Shown: in pieces, positions 13,346-22,189 of the stretch
Layout: every line of letters starts with the position of its first letter
How positions within the stretch are numbered: the first letter of the stretch is position 1
IMG/VR virus record: IMGVR_UViG_3300029309_000262
Location: 1 to 28,449 of that record
Direction: 5' to 3' (one strand)
From: a virus
DNA length: 28,449 nucleotides
Notes under the pieces: model-generated
What the model was told of the DNA's origin: nothing
Seen by the model: the letters and a program-made list of their open reading frames with translations, nothing else
Databases searched by the model: none
Program-made: the position numbers and the translations under genes

Positions 13346-13759
13346 TTATGATTCTGATGCCCATATACCAACACCACCTGTTACATACCAAGTAGTTGTA
13401 GCGACTGCTTTTAATCTACACCAGTCACCTTTGTTAGCTGTTGCTTTTGTGTTTATCCAATCTTTGTTTGCTACACCACCTGCTACTGAATCTGCAGCAG
13501 AGTTTGCGATTGAACCGTTTACGCTATCAGTTGATGCAGGAGATAAGGTAATAATGTTGTTACCGTCAGCACCTGTATTTCTGAATAAAAATTCCATACC
13601 AATGTTATTGGCAGTAATAGCTGGTAAAGTAATTACTAATGCGTCAGTTGCAATATTAAATTCTTGACCTGCTTGGTTTTCACCTAATGTTTGTGTTGCA
13701 CTAAGAGTATTTTGTTTTGATCTAGCTCTTAATACATCGTTACTTGAATTTGTTGCCAT
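13346..13759 (-). CDS. Head-region structural protein (decoration candidate)
   Basis: A 137-aa beta-rich protein. It opens with NSSNDVLRARSKQNTLSATQ, then ITLPAITANNIGMEFLFRNT (about 43-62), GADGNNIITLSPASTDSVNG (63-82) and VANKDWINTKATANKGDWCR (about 95-114), ending VTGGVGIWASES. The block NIITLSPASTD.VNG, then NTKATANKGDW, then WYVTGG.G.W is found in small virion proteins of many phages, sometimes as decoration proteins or fibre domains. The position between scaffold and major capsid suggests a head decoration protein. Function is inferred. Confidence 0.6.
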   Translation of the reverse strand: MATNSSNDVLRARSKQNTLSATQTLGENQAGQEFNIATDALVITLPAITANNIGMEFLFRNTGADGNNIITLSPASTDSVNGSIANSAADSVAGGVANKDWINTKATANKGDWCRLKAVATTTWYVTGGVGIWASES

Positions 13760-13775
13760 TTTAATTTATTATTTA

Positions 13776-14258
13776 TTAGTTAGATAATGCTTTTAAAACT
13801 CTACCATAAGTAGTGTTTTGGTTTGCATTAACTGCAAATCTTGCACCAACTTTTGTAGTTACTTCGTTTTCTGGAGAATGAGAGATTGCTTCAGCAGGAG
13901 CTTCTTCAGCAGAAAGTTCTTGTGGAACTTCTTCTCTAGCTTCTTCTTTAGCTTCAATCATACCTTTTAATTTTTCTACCATAGATTTCAGTTCAGCTAC
14001 TTCTTCTTTTGTAGCATAGTCAGCTGGATCCATATACTCTCTGTGTTCTGGAGTGTGCTTCATTTCACTTTCCTCTTGTAGTTCAGCTTCTTCTACATTT
14101 GCAGGAGCAGCTTCTTGTGTAATCTCCTCTTGAGCCAAGTCTTCTTTAGCTACAGGAGCTTCTTCTTTTAACTCTACATCATTGAAGTTTTCTTCTTCCT
14201 TCTCTGATGTTGATAAAAGAACATCTTTGATTTTAGTTACAATTTCACTTGCTTTCAT
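13776..14258 (-). CDS. Scaffold-like acidic head protein
   Basis: A 160-aa protein, almost entirely helical and very acidic (Glu-rich segments about residues 18-65 and 100-125). A coiled-coil ATKEEVAELKSMVEKLKGMI (about 82-101) is followed by a C-terminal stretch VGARFAVNANQNTTYGRVLK, probably the capsid-binding end. Low-complexity acidic helix, coiled coil and a short basic or aromatic C-terminus is the plan of phage scaffolding proteins. It lies between the maturation protease and the capsid gene, as expected for a scaffold digested after assembly. Confidence 0.75.
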   Translation of the reverse strand: MKASEIVTKIKDVLLSTSEKEEENFNDVELKEEAPVAKEDLAQEEITQEAAPANVEEAELQEESEMKHTPEHREYMDPADYATKEEVAELKSMVEKLKGMIEAKEEAREEVPQELSAEEAPAEAISHSPENEVTTKVGARFAVNANQNTTYGRVLKALSN

Positions 14259-14307
14259 AAGATTCTTATTTATAGTTATTACCGATTAAATTTATTCTGT
14301 TGTATTT

Positions 14308-14448
14308 TTATACTTTACCAATACCTTGAGCTTCAAGAGTACCATCACAACACTTCTTAGAATAGGTCTTTCCATCAGGACAAAGACAACCTCTTCTTGA
14401 TGTTCTTGGTGAAGAAAAACTTAAGGTCGCATTTTTTCTTCTTCTCAT
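14308..14448 (-). CDS. Small Cys-motif conserved protein (46 aa)
   Basis: The frame starts at 14448, overlapping the protease stop by 4 nt (ATGA). It reads MRRRKNATLSFSSPRTSRRG, then CLCPDGKTYSKKCCDGTLEA, then QGIGKV. The motif CLCPDGKTYS.KCCDG...AQGIG is one I recognise as recurrent in small proteins of flavobacteria and their phages. Four cysteines (CxC and CC) could bind one metal or form two disulphides. The N-terminus is arginine-rich. Its job in the head gene cluster is unknown. Confidence 0.75.
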   Translation of the reverse strand: MRRRKNATLSFSSPRTSRRGCLCPDGKTYSKKCCDGTLEAQGIGKV

Positions 14449-15959
14449 TTTGATGATTTAGGATGTTTAGCTGGAAGAATGTCATAGTCTGTTGTATACT
14501 TTGCATTTTGTGGTCTTCCATTCTTCACTAAATACAAAAACGCATTGACTCGTGCAAATGCCCATTGTGAAGGACTATTTACTCTTGGAGAGCTACTCCT
14601 GTTAAATGCACCAAGACCTCTTTGGAAGACCGAAGCTAACATACCGACTGTAACACCATAACCTAATTTTTCTTTATATCTCTTGTTAAAGTCATCAGCT
14701 TTTTTCTGTAATGCTTTTCTATCTTTTGCAGAAACCTTTGCTCCTCTTTTACCTTTAGCTGTACCCCTAGCTGTACCCCTGCCTTTTGGGTTTTTATTAG
14801 GTGTGTCTGATGCTGGTGCTTTTGGTGATCTTCTTATACCACCTCTTGGTCCAACCTCTGCAAGTGCGTGTTTCTCGCAAGGCATATACCAAGTCTGTCC
14901 TTCGTAATCGTGAGTGTGATGACCTTTACAACCAATATCAGTTGCTATTTTTTCTGCTTGTTCTTTAGTAGCATAAGCAAGTCTATCGTTAATTATTGCA
15001 AAGTTATCATTTATTTTTTCAGAATATAATTCTACAGATAATTCATCTAAACCTTTTAGTTTTGACTCTACCCAATTGAACATAGATTTACCTCCCCAAA
15101 GTAAATAAGATATAGTACCACAAGCTTCATTATCTCCTTCTTGATAATAAGTTTCTGCTCTTGATAAATATGAGTATATGCGTTTAAGAGTTGGTACTGT
15201 AAAGTTTTCACCTCTTTCTAATTGTCTTGCTCTTGTTTTACCAACAGCAGTAGCACATTTATTGTTGACAGCCTTATTATATTTAATACCTCGTATTGCA
15301 TTGTTTTTTGCAGACTCTGGATAATCTCCGTAAGATTCTAATTCTACTTCTTCTGTTAGTGCAGCAAGAACTTCTCGTAATTCATATTCTGCGTTTAGTT
15401 CATTTATTTTCTCTTCTATACTTTCTTTTGGTCTTTCAAGTCCATCAGCAAAATAACCTTCTATAGAAAATCCTTTTACTTCACCATCTTTTACAGCTTT
15501 CCATACTTTATCATTTAATACTTTCATAGAAACCATCCAAGTACCTTTTGGTAAGTCAAATCCATAAGCAGCAGCTTTATCTTTCTTTGGATCTTCTATA
15601 AGCCAAGATTCAACTACAGACATATCTGTTAATTCAAATGCGTGTTCATATGTAGAGTTTTTGTGTTTGCTTTTTATAAAGAATAGTTCTGAAGCTCTTC
15701 TAACTGTATCTTCAGAGAAATATATATAGTAATCATTATCATCATCATCAGCACCTTTTCTAAATATCTTCTTGTTAGGTATAAGTGCAGGACCCATAAT
15801 AATTCTTTGCTCAGCGTCAACTTCAGCAAGTTTTACATCTTTGTGTTCTTTAAGTGCAATAAAATCCTCTTGAATTGCAGGATTCTCAACGACAGAAATA
15901 GCTTCAATACCGCTAATTTCATTTTCTTCGTCTATAATAAGTTCTATTATCTTTTCCAT
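14445..15959 (-). CDS. XkdF/S78_2-type prohead protease fused to extra head modules
   Basis: A 504-aa multi-module protein. Residues 1-170 are an XkdF-like (peptidase S78_2) prohead protease: TYEHAFELTDMSVVESWLIE (103-122, with catalytic candidate His106) and VKGFSIEGYF (161-170, candidate Ser165). Residues about 211-302 are a helical module (YPESAKNNAIRGIKYNK, then TVPTLKRIYSYLSRAETYY, then ISYLLWGGKSMFNW). Residues 344-364 hold a Cys/His cluster (CKGHHTH and CEKHAL) that may bind zinc. A basic linker RGTARGTAKGKRG (about 394-407) leads to a last module (428-500) with VFQRGLGAFN and QWAFARVNAFLYLVKNGRPQ. The protease would cut scaffold; the other modules are seen in phage head proteins, but their fusion is notable. 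Confidence 0.75.
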   Translation of the reverse strand: MEKIIELIIDEENEISGIEAISVVENPAIQEDFIALKEHKDVKLAEVDAEQRIIMGPALIPNKKIFRKGADDDDNDYYIYFSEDTVRRASELFFIKSKHKNSTYEHAFELTDMSVVESWLIEDPKKDKAAAYGFDLPKGTWMVSMKVLNDKVWKAVKDGEVKGFSIEGYFADGLERPKESIEEKINELNAEYELREVLAALTEEVELESYGDYPESAKNNAIRGIKYNKAVNNKCATAVGKTRARQLERGENFTVPTLKRIYSYLSRAETYYQEGDNEACGTISYLLWGGKSMFNWVESKLKGLDELSVELYSEKINDNFAIINDRLAYATKEQAEKIATDIGCKGHHTHDYEGQTWYMPCEKHALAEVGPRGGIRRSPKAPASDTPNKNPKGRGTARGTAKGKRGAKVSAKDRKALQKKADDFNKRYKEKLGYGVTVGMLASVFQRGLGAFNRSSSPRVNSPSQWAFARVNAFLYLVKNGRPQNAKYTTDYDILPAKHPKSSK

Positions 15960-15993
15960 ATCTAAATAACCCTATTGAGTTTATTTTGTTTTA

Positions 15994-17973
15994 TTATCCA
16001 ATAGATGCACCTTCAATCGTACTGCGTTCAAGTTCCTGTGCAGTTGTAACGTCTGATGCTACAACAAATGCTTTTATAGGTTTATCTTCTGCTCCTGCAA
16101 TTGTTTGTGCTAACTGGCTTGCTTGTGTTGCACCTACCACGTTAAATGCTGGAGGTGTAACAGCAGAAGATGCTCCTCCACCTGAACTTACACCAGAGAG
16201 AGGACCTGACAATGCTTTTATTTGCTGTTCTGCTTTTGTACGGGCTGACACAATAGTTGCAATAACACCTCCTATTGAAGCTGCATATGCTGCAATACCA
16301 AGTGGACCTAGTTGTTTTAAAAACTCACCCAAAGACATAGTAGCAGCTGCAACACTACCCACCCCATCACTTACTGTTTTTGTCATAGCTCCTTTTAACT
16401 GTAAAGTTATTTTTGCCAATTCCATTGCAGCTTCTATTTGGAACATATCTCTTTCAAACCTTATTTGTTTTTTTCTGACTTTTCTTGTTTCAGAGTCATT
16501 TTTTTTCAATAATCTTTCTTTCTCACTTGCAGTTAAATTGTCATTGTTCAGTATTACATCTCTTTCAGTATCTAATCTTTTTATTTGTGCATCTAATGCT
16601 TGTTTTTGTACTTGAGCTATTTTACCGACTTGAGTAGCTATGATAGAAGCTAACTCTATTCTTTTACGCATCTGCTCTTGTATACGGTTCATTTCGTCTT
16701 CGTGCATTTGTTGCATAATAGAGGCGACAGCTAATCTTCCATCTAACATTCTTTGTAAACTATTAGTGTCCGCTTCTTCTTCTACTTTTCTTACTAAATT
16801 TACTTCTTTTGCTGTTTTACGTCTTTCAATTCTCTCTGTTGTTCTTGTTTTTTTTCTGTCACGAGTAGCTGTTTTTTGTAACTGAGTTAAATCTGCTATT
16901 GCTGACTGTGTTATTGCACTTGTCTCTGTTGCTATTTTATCAAACAAATTTAATCTCTGTTGGTCTAGTAATGGTCCAAAACCTAAAACTGTACCTGAAA
17001 AAAACCTTTTAAATGCACTTACATTTTCATCAAGAAACTTTTTTACTTGTTTAGGATCACTCCTATCAACACCTTCTATAAGATTTTGTAATCTAAATTT
17101 TTCAGCATTTTGTGCAACTAGAGCATCAATTTCTGCTCTAAGTAGTTGTTGTTCTATATAATCTTCTATTGCTAATCTTGTTGCTTCAAGATTATCTTTG
17201 TTAGCAATTTCTTCTTCATTTAAGTCTGGCAGTATTTTAGCTAGTTCGTCAACTGCATATAATTGTGCTTCTCTTGAAGCTGTAGAATCATCTAAAACAG
17301 TGATTAAAGAAAGTAGTCTTTGTTCCTCTGCTCTTAGTTCTTTTTCTGTATCTTCTAATGCTTCTGCTAATTCTCTAGCTGATTTAGCTGCTTCATCATT
17401 ACCTCTTATAAAGTCTAATATTTTATCTCCATAGGCAGTTACTAGAGCTATTAATACTTGAAAAGCTAATATTAAAGCACCACCTTTTTTTAGTTGTTTT
17501 AATAATATTTTAAAAGAGGTAGACGCATCACCTGTCTTACGAGATAAATTACCAAAATTAGAACCTAATTGTGATATGTTATTAGTAACAGCGATTATAC
17601 CAAAAGGTAAATCTGAAATCAATCTACCAAATTCAGTTATTGTATTTGAAGCTAAACCTTGATTACTAATAAAATCTGCATTTACTTGTACGTCAGCTTT
17701 TCTTGCAGATGTCAATTCTCTAAGCTGAGCTTCTACTTGAGTTATTTTAATTGAGTATTCTTGATAAGCTTTTGATGTAGTAGCAGTAGCAGCACGTTCT
17801 GCTTTTAATGCCTTGATTTCATCAAGTATAGCTTTCTCTGTACCTGCTTTTGCTTTAGATAAGTTTTTTTGTGATTGAGCTGCTTGATCTAAAGATTCTT
17901 TCAGTTGTTTTATTTGAAAAGTACCATCATCCTTTAACTCAACGGATATTATTATTTTTTTATTGTCCTCCAT
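15994..17973 (-). CDS. Tail tape measure protein
   Basis: A 659-aa, mostly helical protein. The N-terminal coiled coil (about 15-90) is followed by a conserved block SNTITEFGRLISDLPFGIIA (about 107-126) and a first hydrophobic segment GGALILAFQVLIALVTAYGD (about 163-182). Long charged coiled coils run from about 195 to 540. A second hydrophobic stretch FLKQLGPLGIAAYAASIGGV lies about 550-570. The C-terminus has PPAFNVVGATQASQLAQTIA and AFVVASDVTTAQELERSTIE, typical of flavobacterial phage tape measures. By length, using about 1.5 Angstrom per residue, the tail would be near 100 nm. It starts inside the end of the 49-aa gene upstream. Confidence 0.85.
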   Translation of the reverse strand: MEDNKKIIISVELKDDGTFQIKQLKESLDQAAQSQKNLSKAKAGTEKAILDEIKALKAERAATATTSKAYQEYSIKITQVEAQLRELTSARKADVQVNADFISNQGLASNTITEFGRLISDLPFGIIAVTNNISQLGSNFGNLSRKTGDASTSFKILLKQLKKGGALILAFQVLIALVTAYGDKILDFIRGNDEAAKSARELAEALEDTEKELRAEEQRLLSLITVLDDSTASREAQLYAVDELAKILPDLNEEEIANKDNLEATRLAIEDYIEQQLLRAEIDALVAQNAEKFRLQNLIEGVDRSDPKQVKKFLDENVSAFKRFFSGTVLGFGPLLDQQRLNLFDKIATETSAITQSAIADLTQLQKTATRDRKKTRTTERIERRKTAKEVNLVRKVEEEADTNSLQRMLDGRLAVASIMQQMHEDEMNRIQEQMRKRIELASIIATQVGKIAQVQKQALDAQIKRLDTERDVILNNDNLTASEKERLLKKNDSETRKVRKKQIRFERDMFQIEAAMELAKITLQLKGAMTKTVSDGVGSVAAATMSLGEFLKQLGPLGIAAYAASIGGVIATIVSARTKAEQQIKALSGPLSGVSSGGGASSAVTPPAFNVVGATQASQLAQTIAGAEDKPIKAFVVASDVTTAQELERSTIEGASIG

Positions 17974-18109
17974 AATACTCTCTAATTATGTGATCTTTTA
18001 AATCTTTGTAATTTTCTTTGGCTTTATATTTACCTTTAGCAATGTCTATATAAGGATTAACTCCATAAAAATTATCTGTCTTTAGTAATTCAATTATTAT
18101 TCTTATCAT
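17960..18109 (-). CDS. Small protein between tail tip and tape measure genes (49 aa)
   Basis: The ATG at 18109 shares one base with the stop of the large tail gene (TAATG). The frame reads MIRIIIELLKTDNFYGVNPY, then IDIAKGKYKAKENYKDLKDH, then IIREYYGGQ, and the stop lies 14 nt inside the tape measure gene. Both overlaps show that it is part of the operon. It has a mixed helical, basic sequence without a recognised family; a tail assembly factor is possible from position. Confidence 0.65.
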   Translation of the reverse strand: MIRIIIELLKTDNFYGVNPYIDIAKGKYKAKENYKDLKDHIIREYYGGQ

Positions 18110-21078
18110 TATTCTTCTGTTTGATCTGATGTTATAATTCCACTATCCGCATATATAGTTGTCTTATCTACTGTTAGCCCTCCAGATGGTGGTGTGATAG
18201 GTGTAGAGTCTGCAACACAATCTGCGTTATAAACTAAATTGTTTTCTCCACCCATATATCCGTGATTGTAACATTCATAACTGATTGTTCCAAAATCACC
18301 AGTTACTGTTACAGTAACAGTGCCTGAATAATATGTATATGTGTTACCGTCTAATCCTGCTTTTGTACCACCAGTTGTTGTACCTGTATAAGTGATTCTA
18401 TCTTCTTTACCAGAGTTATGAAAAGCTATTGGATGTGATCCTGATACATTATTTAAAATATAAGTACCTTGACCCATTTGATAAGTACCATACTTATTAT
18501 CAAAATAATATATATTTCCTGAAGATGTTACTTCAACACTTACATTGAATTCTGCTGATAAACAAGAGAATGATTTTATAGAATAGTATCTTTGTAACTC
18601 TAGTTTTGCTTTACCATTTACAATATTAACATCTAATTTATTTATACTGTATGTTTTACCAGAAACTCTTATCTTATCAGCTAATGAGTATTTAGATAAA
18701 AAAGCGTTTGTTAAATTAGCATTTAGAGATATTATTCTTGATTTTATATCAAATAAATGTGTAATGTAGTTTTTGTAATATAAATTAAATAAATTATTTA
18801 CATTACTTTGCTCTCCTGATTCATAAACTCTATACTCATCAATCTCTTCTCCAAAATGATTAGATTGAGATGTATCTATACTTATTGAGTTTAGTGGTAT
18901 AAAGTACGAAGTAATGTTACCATAATGCACTGTATTATTAGAAGAGTCTGTATATAAATATGGTATTGTTTCACCAGATGATTCTCTATGTGCATAAAAC
19001 AAAAGTGGTTTACCAACGTGAGGTGTATATTTTTCACCTTGAAAAGAAGTGTCTGATCCTGTTGAATTTCTATCAGCACTACCTCTCTTTACACTGTAAC
19101 CAACTTGTATTTTAGATGCACTTCCATCTGTCTTCAACAATCGTTCAAATTTCATATGTGCAAAAGGTGGTATAACTTCATACTTCTTTTCACCTCTTGA
19201 TTCACTATATGACCAGGTTTCACCACCCCATTCTATACCATTTTCAGTTTTGTGTTGTTCTGCAAGTATTGCTTCTGTATCTTCATATTTAAATTCTATT
19301 TGAGAGTAAGGTAACATTCTTTGCACAGAACTTTTTGTAACATCAATTTTATTTGTTATATCGAGTTCAGAGTTAGAAGATGCGTAGTAAGCATCAAACG
19401 TCATAACTCTAATTCTTTTTATATCACTAATTGTTGTAACATATGATGAATTACCTTTTCCTTCTACAAAACATACTAAATTAAATAACTTAAATAAACC
19501 TGATAAAAAATCAACTACTGACATATCAGGCATATTTAGTCTCATATTGAAACGACCTTTAGTTACATTTAGAGATCCTGCAGAAATTACAACATCACTA
19601 AATTGCGTATCGTCTCTGTCAGCCCTTATAATAAATCTTGCTTCAAAACCATTATTTATGTTTATAGTTGTACTAGAAAAAATAACAAATTGATAATCAC
19701 CATCCTGTTCAACTGTAAACAAAAAAGTTTTAGTACCTATAGCAGGTTCAAATGTTCTTACAACTTCACCATTTCTTAATATTCTTAAACCGTATTTATT
19801 TGTCGAATCTGTGGTGGATGCTGTTAATCTAAGTTCTACATAGTCAATGTTTTGTGATGTAACATTTCTTACTTTTATTGTATCACCATTTTGACCACTT
19901 ACTAAACCAGCTGAATTTACTGAGTTTATATATAAGAAGTCACTTGATGTTGAAGCTCCAGAGTATAATGAACTTTGATTTACCTGCGTGTTAAATGTAT
20001 TTATTCTTAACTCTTTTGGCTGTTGATCAAATTGTGTATTAGGAACTTTCTCTCTGTTGAGCCACATATATAAATCATAATAATCTTTATTTGTAGCATT
20101 TAAGAAATCGTTAGAAAATTCTATGCTTGGTGTTGTAGTATCTTTATTTATAAAATCTTCAATAGCTTTTACAATATAATGTACTCTAATACCTGGTTTT
20201 AAGTATTCATACTTAAGACCATTGATAATGTTGTTTCTTGGATAACGATTTGGATCTGATGAAGAACTACCAGCAGTATAATATAAGTTACCATCTGCAA
20301 GTGTTCCGTAATAAGCTGTGTTACTAGAACGATATAGTCTTTCTGATGTAGATATTAAAGGAACAACAACTGGCTGTGAGTAAAATAATTTTGTAGTTAT
20401 TGCATTTCCAACTGCAGGTGCTGAGTTAAATATAACATCTCCAGTCGTATATGAATATGAAAAATTACTTGTGGATACTTCTGAACCATTATTAAATAAT
20501 TTAAAATCAGTATTTAATTGTGGGTAAGGTTTGTATAGTAATCTAAATCTTTTCTTTGAACCGTCACCAGTACCTATTGTAAACTCATCACTTGATGTAA
20601 CGTCTTTACTTGTTGTTAGATATTGATAAAATGATTCTCCTCCTGCATCATAATAAACATCATCAATATTAAATTGTTCAAGAGATTCTAGAGATGTAAG
20701 TTTAAGGTTGTTAAATAATTCTTTTAGTAAACGCATATTACCATAAAAGGTAATTTTGTACGCACTAGGTCTATTATATTTAAGTTCTACACTATCTAAA
20801 ACTACATAACCTTCTTTATAAGGTCTGTCATTTATTTCTATAGATGCTGATTTAGAAGTCCTTGCATCATAACCACCATCTAGAATATCATAATCGTAAT
20901 AATGTTTAAATAACTTATTGTTTCTTGGTGTTGCTGGTAGTGTAAAGTTCTTAGAGTAATCTGTAAATAATTTATCAGGACTACGAAAGTCCTTTATAGA
21001 ACTTACTATGTTTATTGAACTATCTTGAAAAACATCAACTTGTTCATTCTCTATATAAAGCTGTACCTTTTGATTCAT
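18109..21078 (-). CDS. Large tail-tip protein with C-terminal cupredoxin-like domain
   Basis: A 989-aa protein. The N-terminus (residues 1-110) has a block known from flavobacterial phage tail proteins: DKLFTDYSKNFTLPATPRNN and KLFKHYYDYDILDGGYDAR, then GYVVLDSVELKYNRPSAYKI. A long middle is rich in strands, as in distal-tail or hub proteins (for example NMPDMSVVDFLSGLFKLFNL about 508-527). Residues about 850-950 form a separate cupredoxin-like domain: SGSHPIAFHNSG (His882) and YECYNHGYMGG (Cys936, His939, Met942) supply all four ligands of a type 1 copper site. A linker rich in Thr/Pro follows. It probably forms the tail tip/baseplate; the copper domain might bind a host surface. It is coupled to its upstream neighbour (1-nt TAATG-like overlap). 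Confidence 0.75.
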   Translation of the reverse strand: MNQKVQLYIENEQVDVFQDSSINIVSSIKDFRSPDKLFTDYSKNFTLPATPRNNKLFKHYYDYDILDGGYDARTSKSASIEINDRPYKEGYVVLDSVELKYNRPSAYKITFYGNMRLLKELFNNLKLTSLESLEQFNIDDVYYDAGGESFYQYLTTSKDVTSSDEFTIGTGDGSKKRFRLLYKPYPQLNTDFKLFNNGSEVSTSNFSYSYTTGDVIFNSAPAVGNAITTKLFYSQPVVVPLISTSERLYRSSNTAYYGTLADGNLYYTAGSSSSDPNRYPRNNIINGLKYEYLKPGIRVHYIVKAIEDFINKDTTTPSIEFSNDFLNATNKDYYDLYMWLNREKVPNTQFDQQPKELRINTFNTQVNQSSLYSGASTSSDFLYINSVNSAGLVSGQNGDTIKVRNVTSQNIDYVELRLTASTTDSTNKYGLRILRNGEVVRTFEPAIGTKTFLFTVEQDGDYQFVIFSSTTININNGFEARFIIRADRDDTQFSDVVISAGSLNVTKGRFNMRLNMPDMSVVDFLSGLFKLFNLVCFVEGKGNSSYVTTISDIKRIRVMTFDAYYASSNSELDITNKIDVTKSSVQRMLPYSQIEFKYEDTEAILAEQHKTENGIEWGGETWSYSESRGEKKYEVIPPFAHMKFERLLKTDGSASKIQVGYSVKRGSADRNSTGSDTSFQGEKYTPHVGKPLLFYAHRESSGETIPYLYTDSSNNTVHYGNITSYFIPLNSISIDTSQSNHFGEEIDEYRVYESGEQSNVNNLFNLYYKNYITHLFDIKSRIISLNANLTNAFLSKYSLADKIRVSGKTYSINKLDVNIVNGKAKLELQRYYSIKSFSCLSAEFNVSVEVTSSGNIYYFDNKYGTYQMGQGTYILNNVSGSHPIAFHNSGKEDRITYTGTTTGGTKAGLDGNTYTYYSGTVTVTVTGDFGTISYECYNHGYMGGENNLVYNADCVADSTPITPPSGGLTVDKTTIYADSGIITSDQTEE

Positions 21079-22148
21079 TATCTAATATTGTTAATTCCAT
21101 CAAATGCGTATTCAAATTGAACAGTATAATTTACTAATTTATCATTTAAGCTTGTCTTGTATGCAAAGTCACTGTCTTTTACGGTTACTGGTACAGTTCT
21201 GTTTTCTTCTCTTATCCAAATATCTTCTGATTGAAATAGCTGTCTAATTGTTTCATTATACTCTTCTTTTACAAAACCTGTATTAAGAACGATTGACTTT
21301 TGTGTGCTTACATCTTGAACTACACTTGTTGGATTATATTGATTATATGAGACAGCAGTTGTAGAAGATGTTAGTGTGCTTGTAATATAGTTATCTCTTT
21401 TTGAGCTAAATGAATCAGTTCTTTTCTTGTTGAAATATAAATCTTGTACTGCACCAAATTTATTTATGAATGATATTTTATAATTTGTGTATTTAGGTTC
21501 ACAAGTGAATATTGGAAATATTGTTTCTGTAGATTTCTGACTTTCTGCATTATATGTTGCAGATGATGTGTTGCTAGATATTATTTCTATTTTACTGGCT
21601 TGTACTGTACTAGAAACATATTCTATATAAAGATTTGAGTTTTGTGAAGTAGGTTGTCCAATAATTGGTGTCACTGTAGAACTGTCTGCCATAGTTTCTA
21701 ATCCAGATCCATCTTTAGTATAAAATATAACGTTTGAAACACCATTTGGTCCTCTATAGACAGGTATATGATATTCTATATTTTCTGGAATATACAAGTA
21801 AGTATTACTAAATAATTTAGATGATGTAAGTGTTGAGTTTAATCCGTCCTCAAAATAAGTATAACCTTTTGTTGCTAAACCATAACCAGTTTTAGTTATA
21901 GGAGTTAATAAATCGCTATAATCATTTGTCTTTGTGTAGTACCACCAACAAGTTGTTTTTATATTACTATAATCATTATTAAATTCAACTTCAATATAAT
22001 CTTGTATAAGCTCTGCTATTTCAAAACGTATTAAGTTGTTTGAATCAGGATTGCTTTTTGTTATTGTATATTGTGCTTGTGTCGGCTGCGAAAGAAAACT
22101 TCCTGTCCAACAATATAATTTTAAAGTAGAGCTTGTTAGTACTGCCAT
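21078..22148 (-). CDS. Tail structural protein (distal-tail candidate)
   Basis: A 356-aa strand-rich protein. Features are LKLYCWTGSFLSQPTQAQYT (8-27), LIRFEIAELIQDYIEVEFNN (about 39-58), CEPKYTNYKISFINKFGAVQ (about 216-235) followed by DLYFNKKRTDSF, and an end with VNYTVQFEYAFDGINNIR. The block C.P..y...FiNKFGa.qdLyF.kk is familiar from Bacteroidetes phage tail clusters, where it neighbours the large tail protein as here. A distal tail or adaptor protein between tube and tip is likely; no enzymatic motif is present. Confidence 0.65.
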   Translation of the reverse strand: MAVLTSSTLKLYCWTGSFLSQPTQAQYTITKSNPDSNNLIRFEIAELIQDYIEVEFNNDYSNIKTTCWWYYTKTNDYSDLLTPITKTGYGLATKGYTYFEDGLNSTLTSSKLFSNTYLYIPENIEYHIPVYRGPNGVSNVIFYTKDGSGLETMADSSTVTPIIGQPTSQNSNLYIEYVSSTVQASKIEIISSNTSSATYNAESQKSTETIFPIFTCEPKYTNYKISFINKFGAVQDLYFNKKRTDSFSSKRDNYITSTLTSSTTAVSYNQYNPTSVVQDVSTQKSIVLNTGFVKEEYNETIRQLFQSEDIWIREENRTVPVTVKDSDFAYKTSLNDKLVNYTVQFEYAFDGINNIR

Positions 22149-22189
22149 TGTCTGTTGTTTATTATATAACTAAAATATTGTTTTTAGTA

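Noticed and set aside
15986-16615. A 209-codon plus-strand open frame
   Set aside because: It lies entirely opposite the tape measure gene; its Ser/Ala/Phe-rich translation mirrors the helical codons of that gene, and no rightward promoter is seen.
17955-17985. Frameshift fusion of the 49-aa protein to the tape measure at the A-run near the overlap
   Set aside because: The tape measure has its own ATG and the 49-aa gene its own stop; the chaperone frameshift is already found at 26699-26707.
18891-19079. A 62-codon minus-strand open frame
   Set aside because: It is an out-of-frame shadow inside the large tail-tip gene, whose continuity is well supported.
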